From: Rheinheimera baltica DSM 14885
GTDB lineage: Bacteria; Pseudomonadota; Gammaproteobacteria; Enterobacterales; Alteromonadaceae
Assembly (NCBI RefSeq): GCF_000425345.1
Contig: NZ_AUDG01000001.1
Span: 62,001 to 126,000, forward strand
Reading direction: 5' to 3'
DNA length: 64,000 bases
Under the pieces are notes generated by a model that was given only the letters and a program-made list of their open reading frames with translations, made no database searches and had not been told where the DNA came from. The first letter of the stretch is position 1; every line of letters starts with the position of its first letter. Below, piece after piece: positions 27,392 through 37,078 of this stretch. The translations under genes and the position numbers were made by a program.

Positions 27392-28786
27392 TTAGGCCGC
27401 TTCCACCATAGTACCAGGCCTGGCAACTGTCACTGATATCACTGCATGCTGCAGCATGGTGGGCACAATATACTGCAGATGCACATATTTAATTAACCTC
27501 AAATACCACCTGCCCAAAGCATTATTACATTTAACTTTGGTTGCCAGACTAACCCGAATAAAGCCATTTTTTTGGTCTTGTACTGCAACCGATGAACGAA
27601 ACCGCAGATGCTTGTCATCCGCACCAAGAATAACCTCTGCCGTATTGCTTTGTTGATCACAGTGTTGCTGTAAAACAGCAAAACGTTTCGCGAAAAGCTG
27701 CGCTGGCGCATCAGACAATAGCGACGATACCGGGCAACCCAGCGGCGACGTCCTCCAACCAAAAGGCTTAACCAATATATTTCGGGTCATCATAAATGCT
27801 GTTACCCCCAAAGCGGGCTGAGTAATAAACGCGTCTAATATATGTTCCAGCAACAACGCGCTATTGGTTGACGGTGCATCACACACTTTTATATCGATGC
27901 TAAAACAGTCTTCATGCTCACATTCCTCACGGTAAAATTGTTGTAGTAAAGAATTAGCGGGAGTTGAACGCTTTACGGCTTTAAACGCTTTATTAATACT
28001 TAAAAAGCCCCGCCCGGCAAACCGAGTAAAATAACCTTTAAAACTTCCCATAAAGGCTCTGAACCTACTGCAAAAATGCTGTTGTAAAGTATTTGCGGGG
28101 GCATTAAATGACAGCGTCGTAGTAGGTACCTGTAACGTAGCTAAGTAGCTGTGTGACACAAGCGCGTTAATCGAATCAGGTAACAGCGTTGTTAAGCTTG
28201 GGATACTGGCATCATTTTCAATAATTTTGTTTTGTAGCTCAGTATTTTCGATACCACTTAATTCGTTGCTATGGCAGGAAATAGCAAACAGTGCCGGATG
28301 GGCAGTATTTGGCTGTAGCGGTACGAATTGATGCCATACCATCCCGGGGAACCTCACCACAAACAAACAGTCTGGTGGAATATTTACCACATGCATAGCA
28401 CGGAAAAATGCGCTTGGATCCGCCGTAAATACGGCTTCAGACGCGGTTGAAAAACGCAGTTGTGTGCCTACACTCCCAGACATTGCCGTGAATATGCGAT
28501 GACCCGCATGACAATGAAATGGGTGCCCTTTAGCACCAACAGAAAACGAATAAAATGACGTTGCATCTCCTTTGTTGAAGTCTGTACCGCCCAGCTTGGC
28601 CGAGGGCTCATCTAAGTCATCCACATATTTAGCATGTGCCGTTTGACGTTTGCTACTTAGTTGCACAAGCTGCGTGCCAGCACCAGGCGCTAATTGAGAA
28701 AGTAGCACTACCTCTATCGGTAAACGGTCACTACAAGATGTGATAGTGGCGGTTGGGAAGGTATCAGTTGCTTCAATAGTAGACAC
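27392..28786 (-). CDS. Unusual two-part protein: cupin-like N-terminus and DUF2867-like C-terminus
   Basis: The protein has 464 residues from a GTG at 28786 that has AAGGAG seven bases upstream; the longer frame begins ahead of this site. Residues about 70-180 look like a cupin (HPFHCHAGHRIFTAMSGS, then VVRFPGMVWHQF), with His residues suited to metal binding. Residues about 220-460 resemble DUF2867 (AFMMTRNILVKPFGW, HLRFRSSVAVQD, NALGRWYLRLIKYVHLQYIVP). I do not know a described protein with this combination. It is divergent from an ArsR-family gene with 113 bp between starts and an AT-rich near-palindrome between them. That suggests control by the ArsR protein. Function unknown; metal or redox stress is a guess from context. 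Confidence 0.65.
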   Translation of the reverse strand: MSTIEATDTFPTATITSCSDRLPIEVVLLSQLAPGAGTQLVQLSSKRQTAHAKYVDDLDEPSAKLGGTDFNKGDATSFYSFSVGAKGHPFHCHAGHRIFTAMSGSVGTQLRFSTASEAVFTADPSAFFRAMHVVNIPPDCLFVVRFPGMVWHQFVPLQPNTAHPALFAISCHSNELSGIENTELQNKIIENDASIPSLTTLLPDSINALVSHSYLATLQVPTTTLSFNAPANTLQQHFCSRFRAFMGSFKGYFTRFAGRGFLSINKAFKAVKRSTPANSLLQQFYREECEHEDCFSIDIKVCDAPSTNSALLLEHILDAFITQPALGVTAFMMTRNILVKPFGWRTSPLGCPVSSLLSDAPAQLFAKRFAVLQQHCDQQSNTAEVILGADDKHLRFRSSVAVQDQKNGFIRVSLATKVKCNNALGRWYLRLIKYVHLQYIVPTMLQHAVISVTVARPGTMVEAA

Positions 28787-28875
28787 GTTTATACTCCTTA
28801 AGTCATACAATGTTACTCAGCAGCAAAAACAAACTGCTGGTATCAAACTTGGCACACTGTTAGAATATTACACAA

Positions 28876-28891
28876 TTAACTAATTAGCTAA
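28876..28891. promoter_or_regulatory. Near-palindrome, candidate ArsR-type operator
   Basis: The 16-base sequence TTAACTAATTAGCTAA matches its reverse complement at 14 of 16 positions. It lies nine bases before the ArsR-family start and within the divergent region shared with the cupin/DUF2867 gene. ArsR/SmtB repressors bind AT-rich inverted repeats in such positions, so autoregulation and repression of the divergent gene are likely. Confidence 0.5.
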
Positions 28892-28899
28892 ATATATTT

Positions 28900-29232
28900 A
28901 TGGAAATTGATTATGTTTTTGAGGCGTTAGCCTCAACACCTCGGCGTAAAATTTTAGCGTACCTGTCTGAGGCTACCCTTACTGCAGGCGAAATCGCAGC
29001 GCGCTTTGACATGAGCAAACCGGCGCTGTCAAAACACCTGAAGATACTCGAACAGGCAAAACTGATTAGCAGTGAACGCAAAGGTCAGTTTATTGAATAC
29101 CGCCTGGCCGATAAGAATATGATGGTCAGCCTGACCAATATGCTGGCAACGTTTTGCCCTGTGGGAAGTGGATTAAAAAAAGAGAGCACGGCAATAGCTC
29201 GCAGTAAAGACAAGACCACCAAACAAGAGTGA
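28900..29232 (+). CDS. ArsR/SmtB family winged-helix regulator
   Basis: The protein has 110 residues. The winged helix is clear: LASTPRRKILAYLSEATLTAGEIAARFDMSKPALSKHLKILEQAKLISSERKGQFIEYRLAD, residues about 8-70. The usual metal-binding ELCV motif in the recognition helix is absent (the equivalent region reads DMSKPALSKH). It therefore more resembles the SdpR/non-metal branch than a classic arsenic or zinc sensor. A single Cys (TFCPVG) lies after the DNA-binding domain. It is divergent from the cupin/DUF2867 gene. There is no ribosome-binding site before the ATG and the near-palindrome ends eight bases upstream, so the message may be nearly leaderless. Confidence 0.85.
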   Translation: MEIDYVFEALASTPRRKILAYLSEATLTAGEIAARFDMSKPALSKHLKILEQAKLISSERKGQFIEYRLADKNMMVSLTNMLATFCPVGSGLKKESTAIARSKDKTTKQE

Positions 29233-29322
29233 AGAAGACTGTCGCTTTATCCTTAAGTACAGCCTGCAATTTGACGGTGATGGTATTGTGGCATCACCCG
29301 TTTAGTTATTCAGCATGGGCGC

Positions 29323-30342
29323 TTATTTAACAATATCCATCCAAGAGAAACGGTCACTGGTGCCACGATTGATAATGTCCAACATCATGCCGGTGATGTT
29401 ATTGCAGTTGTAGTGTTGTAGCACTTTTTGTTGCGCATTTTTTGCAATAGCTTCACGCTCTATCGGATTATTAAGGTAATGCGCTATTAATGAATCAAGT
29501 TGATCAATCGTTTGAAAGGAAACAACTTCGTCCGGGCTAAACAATTCTCTTAAACCATCAAACTCATGAGTAAGAAAAAAAGTGCCAAAGCCGGTGTAGT
29601 GCGTTAGACGATCACTGGTATATTTATTTATGTGATGAACGGCATTTACCCCAATACCTATTTTTGCGCGTTGAATAACCTCGAAATAGGCGTCGCCACG
29701 AACTTTGCGGTGTTTATTTAAGCGTGAAAGTTCTTTTTTTAGTTTTTGCCACAAGGAAAACCTCGCACCGGTAAATTTTTCGGCGCCACCAAAAAAAGTC
29801 ACATCGGAGCGCTGTTTTAAATAATCAAGAGTGGCCTTACGCTCATCACCCGCAAAACGATACCCGGTGCCCGTAAACAGCACTTCGAGCGACTTTTCTT
29901 CGCTGTAGCCAGAAGTGATAAGGTCAGGGTCAAACGGGTTAAACAAATAAGCTGATACGTTTTTAACGCCAAGCAGATGGTATTGCTTTAACGTTTCGCC
30001 ACCTGAGGTCATAAAAAAATAATCGACATAAGGCAGCAAGGCCGCAAGATAGCCGGGAACCTCGTTGCGAATATCACCATACCACAATGCTATAGGCAGT
30101 TTTGCAGCCAGCTTTGCAGCCAGCGTTGGGCTTAACCTTTCTCCTTTGCCTACTAATATCAGATCATATTTTCCAGACATGGCCAGCAGAGCATCATCCG
30201 CGCCACTCTGGCCCAGCTGCTTTGCCAGTTGCTTAAAATCGAAAGTGTCAACCGTACAGCCATTGCTGCGAAGTCCTTTAGCAAGCAGAATATCGCCGCC
30301 AAGTGCGTGATCCACATATATGCCATAACCGAGTATTTTCAT
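29323..30342 (-). CDS. CgeB-like glycosyltransferase family protein
   Basis: The protein has 339 residues. The N-terminal half is a Rossmann-like domain (MKILGYGIYVDHALGGDILLAKGL, DLILVGKGERLSPTLAAKL). The C-terminal part matches the Glyco_trans_1_2/CgeB pattern (RAKIGIGVNAVHHINKYTSDRLTHYTGFGTFFLTHEFDGLRELFSPDEVVSF, then a helical end). It probably transfers a sugar from a nucleotide donor to an unknown acceptor. No other polysaccharide gene is adjacent, so it is an orphan. It stands alone on the minus strand between the arsR-like gene and ahpC. Confidence 0.75.
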   Translation of the reverse strand: MKILGYGIYVDHALGGDILLAKGLRSNGCTVDTFDFKQLAKQLGQSGADDALLAMSGKYDLILVGKGERLSPTLAAKLAAKLPIALWYGDIRNEVPGYLAALLPYVDYFFMTSGGETLKQYHLLGVKNVSAYLFNPFDPDLITSGYSEEKSLEVLFTGTGYRFAGDERKATLDYLKQRSDVTFFGGAEKFTGARFSLWQKLKKELSRLNKHRKVRGDAYFEVIQRAKIGIGVNAVHHINKYTSDRLTHYTGFGTFFLTHEFDGLRELFSPDEVVSFQTIDQLDSLIAHYLNNPIEREAIAKNAQQKVLQHYNCNNITGMMLDIINRGTSDRFSWMDIVK

Positions 30343-30765
30343 CTATTTTAGTACAATTTTGAATTATGCAACGCAGTATACCGAAAACGCTATTGGCAAC
30401 AAGAGGGGGCTTGATTAACCTATTTCCTACTGCTCTGCGACGCTGCTTGTGGACTAAAACGATACTCAAGGTCACCATTACTTAACGTTAGTATTTTACC
30501 GTCAAGAGTTACTTTAGGCCGGTTTTGCAAAACTGGCTAAATAGCTGTTCACGTTATATGGCAGAAGAGTGGCACGCTATCATAGTGCTGACCAGTTGAG
30601 AAACCCGCTAGTCGTCCCTATCTATACCAAGGCTGCGTAAAGTCGATTTCAATCGTAAAAATTGATTAAACCAATTTGTTTTATTCGTTTTGACAAAAGA
30701 TGCATGCACGTTAAACTGCATAGCGTTGAAACACGAACTGTTAACTAACCTAAAGGAGCAAGACT
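30343..30765 (+). promoter_or_regulatory. ahpC upstream region with promoter and near-palindrome
   Basis: The 423-bp gap has no gene. A good promoter lies at 30690-30717: TTGACA, a 16-base spacer, TAAACT. Just upstream, at 30660-30676, AATTGATTAAACCAATT matches its reverse complement at most positions and could be an activator site; OxyR is the usual regulator of ahpC, but the site does not fit the OxyR consensus closely. AAGGAG lies before the ahpC ATG. The first 250 bp show nothing recognisable. Confidence 0.6.
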
Positions 30766-31332
30766 ATGTCTTCTATTATCAATACTAAAGTTAAGCCGTT
30801 TAAAGCGACTGCCTTCCATCAGGGTAAATTTGTTCCTGTTTCTGATCAGGATTTAGCCGGCAAATGGGCTGTAGTATGTTTTTACCCAGCCGACTTCACG
30901 TTCGTATGTCCAACTGAACTGGGCGATCTGGCTGATTTCTACCCTAAGTTCCAGGAAATCGGTGTTGAAGTTTACTCAGTATCAACTGACACGCATTTTA
31001 CACATAAAGCGTGGCACGATGCGTCTGATACCATCAAGAAAATTAACTACCCAATGATCGGTGACCCAACAGGCACTATCACTCGAAACTTTGGCGTGAT
31101 GATTGAAGAAGATGGTCTGGCACTGCGTGGTACTTTCGTGATTAACCCAGAAGGCGAAATCAAAGTTGCTGAAATTCACGACTTAGGTATTGGCCGTAGT
31201 GCTGCAGAACTTTTCCGTAAAGTACAGGCTGCACAGTATGTTGCAAACCACGACGGCGAAGTATGTCCAGCTAAATGGACTCCGGGTGAAGCGACATTAG
31301 CACCATCACTGGATCTGGTTGGTAAAATCTAA
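30766..31332 (+). CDS. ahpC: Alkyl hydroperoxide reductase subunit C (2-Cys peroxiredoxin)
   Basis: The protein has 188 residues, the normal AhpC length. The peroxidatic Cys is in [17 protein letters not shown] and the resolving Cys in [12 protein letters not shown]. The Arg of the active site is in [12 protein letters not shown]. It reduces hydrogen peroxide, organic peroxides and peroxynitrite and is recycled by AhpF. It has a strong promoter and a full AAGGAG site. ahpF follows after a 180-bp gap that contains two hairpins. Confidence 0.97.
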   Translation: MSSIINTKVKPFKATAFHQGKFVPVSDQDLAGKWAVVCFYPADFTFVCPTELGDLADFYPKFQEIGVEVYSVSTDTHFTHKAWHDASDTIKKINYPMIGDPTGTITRNFGVMIEEDGLALRGTFVINPEGEIKVAEIHDLGIGRSAAELFRKVQAAQYVANHDGEVCPAKWTPGEATLAPSLDLVGKI

Positions 31333-31373
31333 CGTTGATGCAAACTGCAGGCAACTGCAGTGCCGGAAGCGGC

Positions 31374-31457
31374 AAACAGCTCCTCTTTTAAGAAGCTGTT
31401 TCCAGCTTCCCCACTGCTAACACCTTTGTTTGCACGGGCTGGTATTACACCAGCCCG
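31374..31457 (+). promoter_or_regulatory. Two hairpins in the ahpC-ahpF intergenic region
   Basis: A first stem-loop at 31374-31401 pairs AAACAGCT with AGCTGTTT around a 12-base loop. A second at 31435-31457 pairs CGGGCTGGT with ACCAGCCCG around five bases. The second has no immediate T-tract; a run of T comes some 15 bases later. They could lower read-through or protect the ahpC message so that AhpC exceeds AhpF. Confidence 0.55.
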
Positions 31458-31512
31458 ACCTTAGCGGCTGACTTTTTTTCGCACTATCTGAATTACGTAA
31501 ACCGGAGTCATT

Positions 31513-33057
31513 ATGTTAGATACTAACCTGAAGCAACAATTAAAAACCTATCTGCAGAACCTGAAAACGCAGGTTGAACTGGTGGTATCTTTAGACGATA
31601 GCGCCAAGGCCGCAGAAGTTAACGCTCTGGCAAGCGACATTGCCGAATTGTCTGATTTAGTGTCATTGCGTCGCGATGACAATGCCCTGAGCCGTAAACC
31701 GGCAATGCTGGTGCGCTCGGTCGCTAACGACACCCACATTACCTTTGCCGGTGTTCCGCTGGGCCATGAATTCACCTCTTTAGTACTGGCACTGCTGCAC
31801 TCTGGTGGCCACCCCATTAAGGTTGAGGCCGACACCATTGAGCAAATTCGTCAGTTACAAGGCAGCTTCGCCTTTGAGACCTATGTGTCATTAAGCTGCC
31901 AAACCTGCCCGGAAGTGGTGCAGGCATTAAATATTATGTCGGCAATTAACCCCGGCATTACCAACGTGATGATTGACGGCGCCATGTTTCAGCAAGAAGT
32001 CGCCGACAAAAACATTATGGCCGTGCCTTCGGTTTACTTAAATGGTGAGCTGTTCTCACAAGGCGCTATCACGCTGGAAAAAATCATTCAGAAACTGGAT
32101 GTCAACGCAGAAAAACGCCAGGCCGAAGCGCTGAAAAACAAGGCTGACTTCGATGTATTAGTGGTTGGCGGTGGCCCTGCAGGTGCGGCTGCATCTATTT
32201 ATGCAGCGCGTAAAGGCTTAAATACCGGCATTGTAGCTGAACGTTTTGGTGGCCAGGTAGCTGATACTGTTGGCATTGAAAACTTTATTTCGGTGCAGTA
32301 CACCGAAGGGCCAAAATTAGTCAATAGTTTAGAAGCGCATGTGCGTGAGTACAACGTTGATATTATGAATAACCAGCGTGCAGTTAAGCTAAATAAAGCC
32401 GGTAAGGTTGAGCTTGAACTGCAAAACGGCGCGGTACTAAAAAGTAAAACCGTGATTTTAAGCCCCGGTGCACGTTGGAGAGAAATGAACGTACCTGGCG
32501 AGCAAGAATATCGCGGCAAAGGCGTAGCTTACTGCCCACACTGTGACGGCCCGTTGTTTAAAGGTAAAAAGGTTGCCGTAATAGGTGGCGGTAATTCTGG
32601 CATTGAAGCGGCTATCGACTTAGCCGGTATTGTGGAGCACGTTACCGTCTTGGAATTTGCCGCTGAATTACGTGCCGATGCGGTACTGGTGAAAAAAGCC
32701 AATTCAATGGGCAATATTACTATTATTACCGAAGCACAAAGCACAGAAGTCACCGGCGATGGTAGCAAAGTAAATGGTATTAACTATACTGACCGTAAGA
32801 CCGGTAATAAGCACCATATTGAGCTGGCCGGTATTTTTGTTCAAATTGGTTTAGTACCCAACACAGAATGGTTACGCGGTGCTGTAGAGCTATCGCCACG
32901 CGGAGAGATCATTGTGGATGAACGCGGCCAAACTTCTGTACCGGGTGTATTTGCCGCTGGTGATGCGACAACCGCACCCTTCAAGCAAATTATTATTGCC
33001 ATGGGCTCGGGTGCCAATGCCGCGTTAGGCGCTTTTGATTATATGATTCGAAACTAA
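31513..33057 (+). CDS. ahpF: Alkyl hydroperoxide reductase subunit F
   Basis: The protein has 514 residues. The N-terminal double thioredoxin-fold domain (about 1-200) has [15 protein letters not shown] with the CxxC pair. The thioredoxin-reductase-like part has [20 protein letters not shown] (FAD), [18 protein letters not shown] (redox CxxC), [19 protein letters not shown] (NADH) and [12 protein letters not shown] near the end. It passes electrons from NADH to AhpC. A clear terminator follows 58 bases after the stop. Confidence 0.97.
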   Translation: MLDTNLKQQLKTYLQNLKTQVELVVSLDDSAKAAEVNALASDIAELSDLVSLRRDDNALSRKPAMLVRSVANDTHITFAGVPLGHEFTSLVLALLHSGGHPIKVEADTIEQIRQLQGSFAFETYVSLSCQTCPEVVQALNIMSAINPGITNVMIDGAMFQQEVADKNIMAVPSVYLNGELFSQGAITLEKIIQKLDVNAEKRQAEALKNKADFDVLVVGGGPAGAAASIYAARKGLNTGIVAERFGGQVADTVGIENFISVQYTEGPKLVNSLEAHVREYNVDIMNNQRAVKLNKAGKVELELQNGAVLKSKTVILSPGARWREMNVPGEQEYRGKGVAYCPHCDGPLFKGKKVAVIGGGNSGIEAAIDLAGIVEHVTVLEFAAELRADAVLVKKANSMGNITIITEAQSTEVTGDGSKVNGINYTDRKTGNKHHIELAGIFVQIGLVPNTEWLRGAVELSPRGEIIVDERGQTSVPGVFAAGDATTAPFKQIIIAMGSGANAALGAFDYMIRN

Positions 33058-33114
33058 TTACCACGTTACAACGTACAAAATTACAGCGTTTTCATTCTCC
33101 ACTCTCTGAGTTTT

Positions 33115-33141
33115 ACGGCAACTTCGGTTGCCGTTTTTTTT
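33115..33141 (+). terminator. Rho-independent terminator after ahpF
   Basis: The 8-bp stem ACGGCAAC / GTTGCCGT closes a TTCG tetraloop and is followed by seven T. This is a textbook intrinsic terminator ending the ahpF transcript. Confidence 0.93.
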
Positions 33142-33295
33142 GCCTCGACTTCAGCATTACTTATTACAATACTGTTATTAATTCCTTTTAGTTATATCTG
33201 AGCGTAATTAACTATTTTATAAAAGCCATACGGACGGCTATTCTGCGCATCGTAAACTAACCTTTTAAACCAGCGACCTTATGGCAGGAGCTTGT

Positions 33296-34717
33296 GTGCA
33301 GTACTTACCCCTTTTCGTTAAGCTAACCGATAAACCTGTGCTCATAGTGGGTGGCGGCTCGGTGGCGTTGCGTAAAGCTGGTACCTTGCTTAGCGCAGGC
33401 GCCAAGTTGCATGTGGTATCACCGGAGTTTGCACCGGAGTTTATTGCCTGGCAACATGAAGGCAAAGCTGAACTGATTAACGGCTACTTTAAGCCAACAA
33501 TGTTGGATGGCAAGCTGCTGGTGATTGCCGCTACAGACAATGATGCAGTAAATGCTGCCGTGTATGACGCTGCTACAGCGCGCAATATGTTGGTTAATAC
33601 TGTTGACGACCAACCCAAATGTGGTTTCATCTTCCCGTCGATTATCGACCGCAGCCCCATTATTATGGCGATTTCCAGCTTTGGTACCGCCCCTGTATTG
33701 GCCAGGCGTTTGCGAGAAAAACTTGAAGCATTGCTACCGCATCATCTGGGCCCGTTGGCTCAGTTAGTTGGCCGTTTTCGTGATCAGGTAAAGGCTAAAA
33801 TTAGTGGCTTTGCTGCACGCAGACAGTTTTGGGAAAAAGTATTTGATTCAGACGTCGTGCGCGATGTGCAAGCCAATCAATTACCACAGGCAGAGCAACG
33901 TTTGCTGCAATTACTGGACGAACCGCAGCAACAGGCCGGTGAAGTCTATGTCGTGGGCGCTGGCCCGGGTGATCCGGAATTGCTTACGCTAAAAGCGCTG
34001 CAGCTAATGCAGCAAGCTGATGTCGTGGTCTATGACTATCTGGTGTCGCCGCAAATTATGGAGCTAGTGCGCCGCGATGCTGAGCGTATTTGCGTCGGTA
34101 AAAAAGCCGGTGATCATTCGGTGCCGCAGCAAGATACAAATCAGTTATTAGTTGATTTAGCATTAGCTGGCAAAAAAGTCTGCCGGTTAAAAGGTGGCGA
34201 CCCGTTTATTTTTGGTCGGGGTGGTGAAGAAATACAGGCGCTTATTCCGCATAATATTGCCTTTCAGGTAGTACCAGGTGTAACAGCAGCCGCAGGTTGT
34301 GCCGCCTATGCCGGTATACCGCTAACCCATCGTGACCATGCGCAAAGTGTGCAATTTATTACCGGGCATTGCCGCCCAGACGGTACTGAGCCAGACTGGC
34401 ACAGTATGAGCAAAGCAAATCAAACGCTGGTTATCTATATGGGCCTGATGAAGGCAGCACACATTCAACAGCAACTGATAGATGCGGGGCGCAGCGCCAA
34501 CACACCGGTGGCCATTATTGAAAATGGTACCCGGCGCGAACAACGCATTATTACCGGCACGCTACAGCAATTAGCTGAACTGGTAAGCCAGCATCAGATA
34601 AACTCACCAGCACTGTTGGTGATTGGCGAAGTGGTAAGTTTACAACACGATTTACATTGGTTTGGTCAGCGCCCGCAAGTGCCAGTGTTTGGCCAAACCC
34701 TGACCCGGATGGAGTGA
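33296..34717 (+). CDS. cysG: Siroheme synthase (trifunctional)
   Basis: I place the start at the GTG at 33296, giving 473 residues. AGGAG ends five bases before it and the protein then begins VQYLPLFVKL, matching the usual CysG start. The ATG 15 bases upstream contains the ribosome site and is rejected. The N-terminal dehydrogenase/ferrochelatase part (VLIVGGGSVALRKAGTLL, ATDNDAVNAAVYDAA, FGTAPVLARRLREKLE) precedes the uroporphyrinogen-III methyltransferase (VGAGPGDPELLTLKALQLMQQADVVVYDYLVS, RLKGGDPFIFGRGGEE, VPGVTAAAGCAAYAGIPLTHR). It makes the siroheme required by CysI. It leads the second sulfur operon, 10 bases before cysD. Confidence 0.95.
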   Translation: MQYLPLFVKLTDKPVLIVGGGSVALRKAGTLLSAGAKLHVVSPEFAPEFIAWQHEGKAELINGYFKPTMLDGKLLVIAATDNDAVNAAVYDAATARNMLVNTVDDQPKCGFIFPSIIDRSPIIMAISSFGTAPVLARRLREKLEALLPHHLGPLAQLVGRFRDQVKAKISGFAARRQFWEKVFDSDVVRDVQANQLPQAEQRLLQLLDEPQQQAGEVYVVGAGPGDPELLTLKALQLMQQADVVVYDYLVSPQIMELVRRDAERICVGKKAGDHSVPQQDTNQLLVDLALAGKKVCRLKGGDPFIFGRGGEEIQALIPHNIAFQVVPGVTAAAGCAAYAGIPLTHRDHAQSVQFITGHCRPDGTEPDWHSMSKANQTLVIYMGLMKAAHIQQQLIDAGRSANTPVAIIENGTRREQRIITGTLQQLAELVSQHQINSPALLVIGEVVSLQHDLHWFGQRPQVPVFGQTLTRME

Positions 34718-34727
34718 GGATTAATAG

Positions 34728-35639
34728 ATGTCTGAATTAGCCAGTGCTTTATCGCACTTACAGCAGCTGGAAGCTGAAAGTATTCATATTTTCCGCGAAG
34801 TAGCGGCAGAATTTAAAAAGCCCGTCATGCTGTACTCTATCGGCAAAGACTCGTCAGTATTGTTGCATTTGGCGCGTAAAGCCTTTGCACCGGGTAACAT
34901 TCCCTTTCCGCTGTTACACGTGGATACTAATTGGAAGTTTCGTGAGATGATTGCGTTTCGCGATCGCTTAGCCAAAGAATACAACTTTGAGCTGTTGGTG
35001 CACAAAAACCCCGAAGGGTTGGCTATGAACATTAGCCCGTTCGAACATGGTAGTGCTAAACACACTGACATTATGAAAACCCAAAGCTTAAAACAGGCGT
35101 TAAATAAATACGGCTTTGACGCGGCTTTTGGCGGCGCACGACGCGACGAAGAAAAGTCCCGGGCTAAAGAGCGGGTGTACTCGTTTCGTGATAAACACCA
35201 TCGCTGGGATCCGAAAAATCAACGTCCTGAGCTGTGGAACCTATATAACGGTGCCATTAACGAAGGCGAAAGTATAAGGGTGTTTCCGCTGTCTAACTGG
35301 ACCGAGCTGGATATCTGGTTATACATTTTGCAAGAAAAAATCGACATAGTGCCGCTGTATTTGGCGAAACCTCGCCCGGTAGTAGAACGCAACGGTAGCT
35401 TAATCATGGTAGATGACGAGCGTATGCCGCTGGAGCCCGGCGAAACACCCGAGCTTAAATCAGTACGATTTAGAACCTTAGGCTGTTACCCACTTACCGG
35501 CGCTATTGAATCTACCGCAGATACCTTAGAAGGCATCGTTGAAGAAATGCTGCGCGCCCGCACATCTGAACGTCAGGGCCGGGTAATTGACCAGGACCAA
35601 TCTGGAATGGAATTGAAAAAACGCGAGGGCTATTTCTAA
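34728..35639 (+). CDS. cysD: Sulfate adenylyltransferase small subunit
   Basis: The protein has 303 residues, normal for CysD. The PP-loop ATPase motif is [18 protein letters not shown]. Other family blocks are [37 protein letters not shown] and [15 protein letters not shown]. With CysN it activates sulfate to APS. The stop overlaps the cysN start (TAATG). Confidence 0.97.
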   Translation: MSELASALSHLQQLEAESIHIFREVAAEFKKPVMLYSIGKDSSVLLHLARKAFAPGNIPFPLLHVDTNWKFREMIAFRDRLAKEYNFELLVHKNPEGLAMNISPFEHGSAKHTDIMKTQSLKQALNKYGFDAAFGGARRDEEKSRAKERVYSFRDKHHRWDPKNQRPELWNLYNGAINEGESIRVFPLSNWTELDIWLYILQEKIDIVPLYLAKPRPVVERNGSLIMVDDERMPLEPGETPELKSVRFRTLGCYPLTGAIESTADTLEGIVEEMLRARTSERQGRVIDQDQSGMELKKREGYF

Positions 35640-37078
35640 TGTCATCAGTTAATGTAACCTCGTTAAACGAGCAATTAAACACCTTAGGTATAGTCGGTTA
35701 TTTGCAGCAGCATCAGGATAAAGGCCTGCTACGGGTGCTTACCTGTGGCAGCGTGGATGACGGTAAAAGCACCTTAATAGGTCGTCTGTTGCACGACAGC
35801 CAGCAGTTGTATGATGATCAGCTGGACGCATTGAAGCGCGACCACAAAGGCCGCAACAGCGAAGGCGAATTAGAACTGGCTATGTTGGTAGATGGCTTAC
35901 AAGCTGAGCGCGAACAAGGTATTACCATTGATGTGGCGTACCGCTACTTCTCTACCACAGAGCGCAAGTTTATTTTGGCCGACACCCCTGGCCATGAACA
36001 ATATACCCGTAATATGGCCACCGGTGCGTCAACTTCTGACGTGGCTATATTGCTGATAGATGCCCGTTATGGTGTACAAACACAAACCCGCCGTCATAGT
36101 TTTATCTGTTCACAACTGGGGATTAAACACCTTATTGTTGCAGTAAACAAAATGGATATCGTCGATTACAGCGAGCTGCGTTACAACGCGATAAAACAAG
36201 ACGTGCAAGCACTAATGGCGCAGCTACAGGTACCCACCGTAGACGTGGTACCGATCAGTGCGTTAAAAGGCGAAAACATTTTAACCTTGTCCGCAAACAT
36301 GCCGTGGTACACCGGTACAGCACTGTTGCCGTTACTGGAAACCTTGCCAATACCTTTGCGTGGCGGTGTGGGCACACGCTTCCCGGTGCAATATGTAAAC
36401 CGGCCCGATCTGGATTTTCGTGGCTTTGCTGGCACCTTAGTCAGTGGTCGCTTAGCCGTAGGGCAAGCCGTAACCGCTTATCCGTCGGGTAAAAAAAGTA
36501 CCATTAAACAAATTGTTAGCTTTGCTGGCGAACAAGCTGCCGCCATCGCCGGTCAGGCGGTTACCCTTACGCTTAATGATGAAATTGATATCAGCCGTGG
36601 CGACTGGCTGGTACCGTCTGATGAAACTGTAACGCTAACTAAGCGGGCACTGGCTTATCTCGTGTGGTTTGATGAGCAACCATTGCAAACCGGACGCTTG
36701 TACGACTTAAAGCTGGCCACACGCAAAAGCAGTGTTTGCATTAACCGGTTAAATCATAAGGTAAACGTAAACACCTTGGCGCAAGAAGCGGCTGAACAGG
36801 TGACTATGAATGATATCGCTCTGGTCGAGCTGGAATTAACCGAAACCCAGCCGCTGGATACCTTTAAAAACCAGCCTGGTACCGGTAATTTTATTCTTGT
36901 TGACCGTTTAACCAATGCCACTGTGGCGGCGGGTTTAGTACAAAATGTACTGGCCGAAGAAAAAGCAGCAAGCGCGGATATCAGCGTGTTTGAGCAAGAA
37001 CTTAATGCGCTGATCCGTAAGCACTTTCCGCACTGGGGTGCACGTGATGTGCGCGAGCTATTCAAGGGCGATAAGTAA
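35639..37078 (+). CDS. cysN: Sulfate adenylyltransferase large subunit (GTPase)
   Basis: The protein has 479 residues. GTP-binding motifs are GSVDDGKSTLIGRLL, DTPGHEQYTRNMATGAS and NKMDIVDY, with beta-barrel domains behind them. It is a plain CysN without a fused APS kinase; cysC is a separate gene downstream. It couples GTP hydrolysis to APS formation by CysD. Both flanking genes overlap it by one base in TAATG junctions. Confidence 0.97.
   Translation: MSSVNVTSLNEQLNTLGIVGYLQQHQDKGLLRVLTCGSVDDGKSTLIGRLLHDSQQLYDDQLDALKRDHKGRNSEGELELAMLVDGLQAEREQGITIDVAYRYFSTTERKFILADTPGHEQYTRNMATGASTSDVAILLIDARYGVQTQTRRHSFICSQLGIKHLIVAVNKMDIVDYSELRYNAIKQDVQALMAQLQVPTVDVVPISALKGENILTLSANMPWYTGTALLPLLETLPIPLRGGVGTRFPVQYVNRPDLDFRGFAGTLVSGRLAVGQAVTAYPSGKKSTIKQIVSFAGEQAAAIAGQAVTLTLNDEIDISRGDWLVPSDETVTLTKRALAYLVWFDEQPLQTGRLYDLKLATRKSSVCINRLNHKVNVNTLAQEAAEQVTMNDIALVELELTETQPLDTFKNQPGTGNFILVDRLTNATVAAGLVQNVLAEEKAASADISVFEQELNALIRKHFPHWGARDVRELFKGDK

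Noticed and set aside
30660-30676. OxyR-binding site upstream of ahpC
   Set aside because: The near-palindrome does not show the four spaced ATAG/CTAT elements of OxyR sites, so I only call it a candidate operator.
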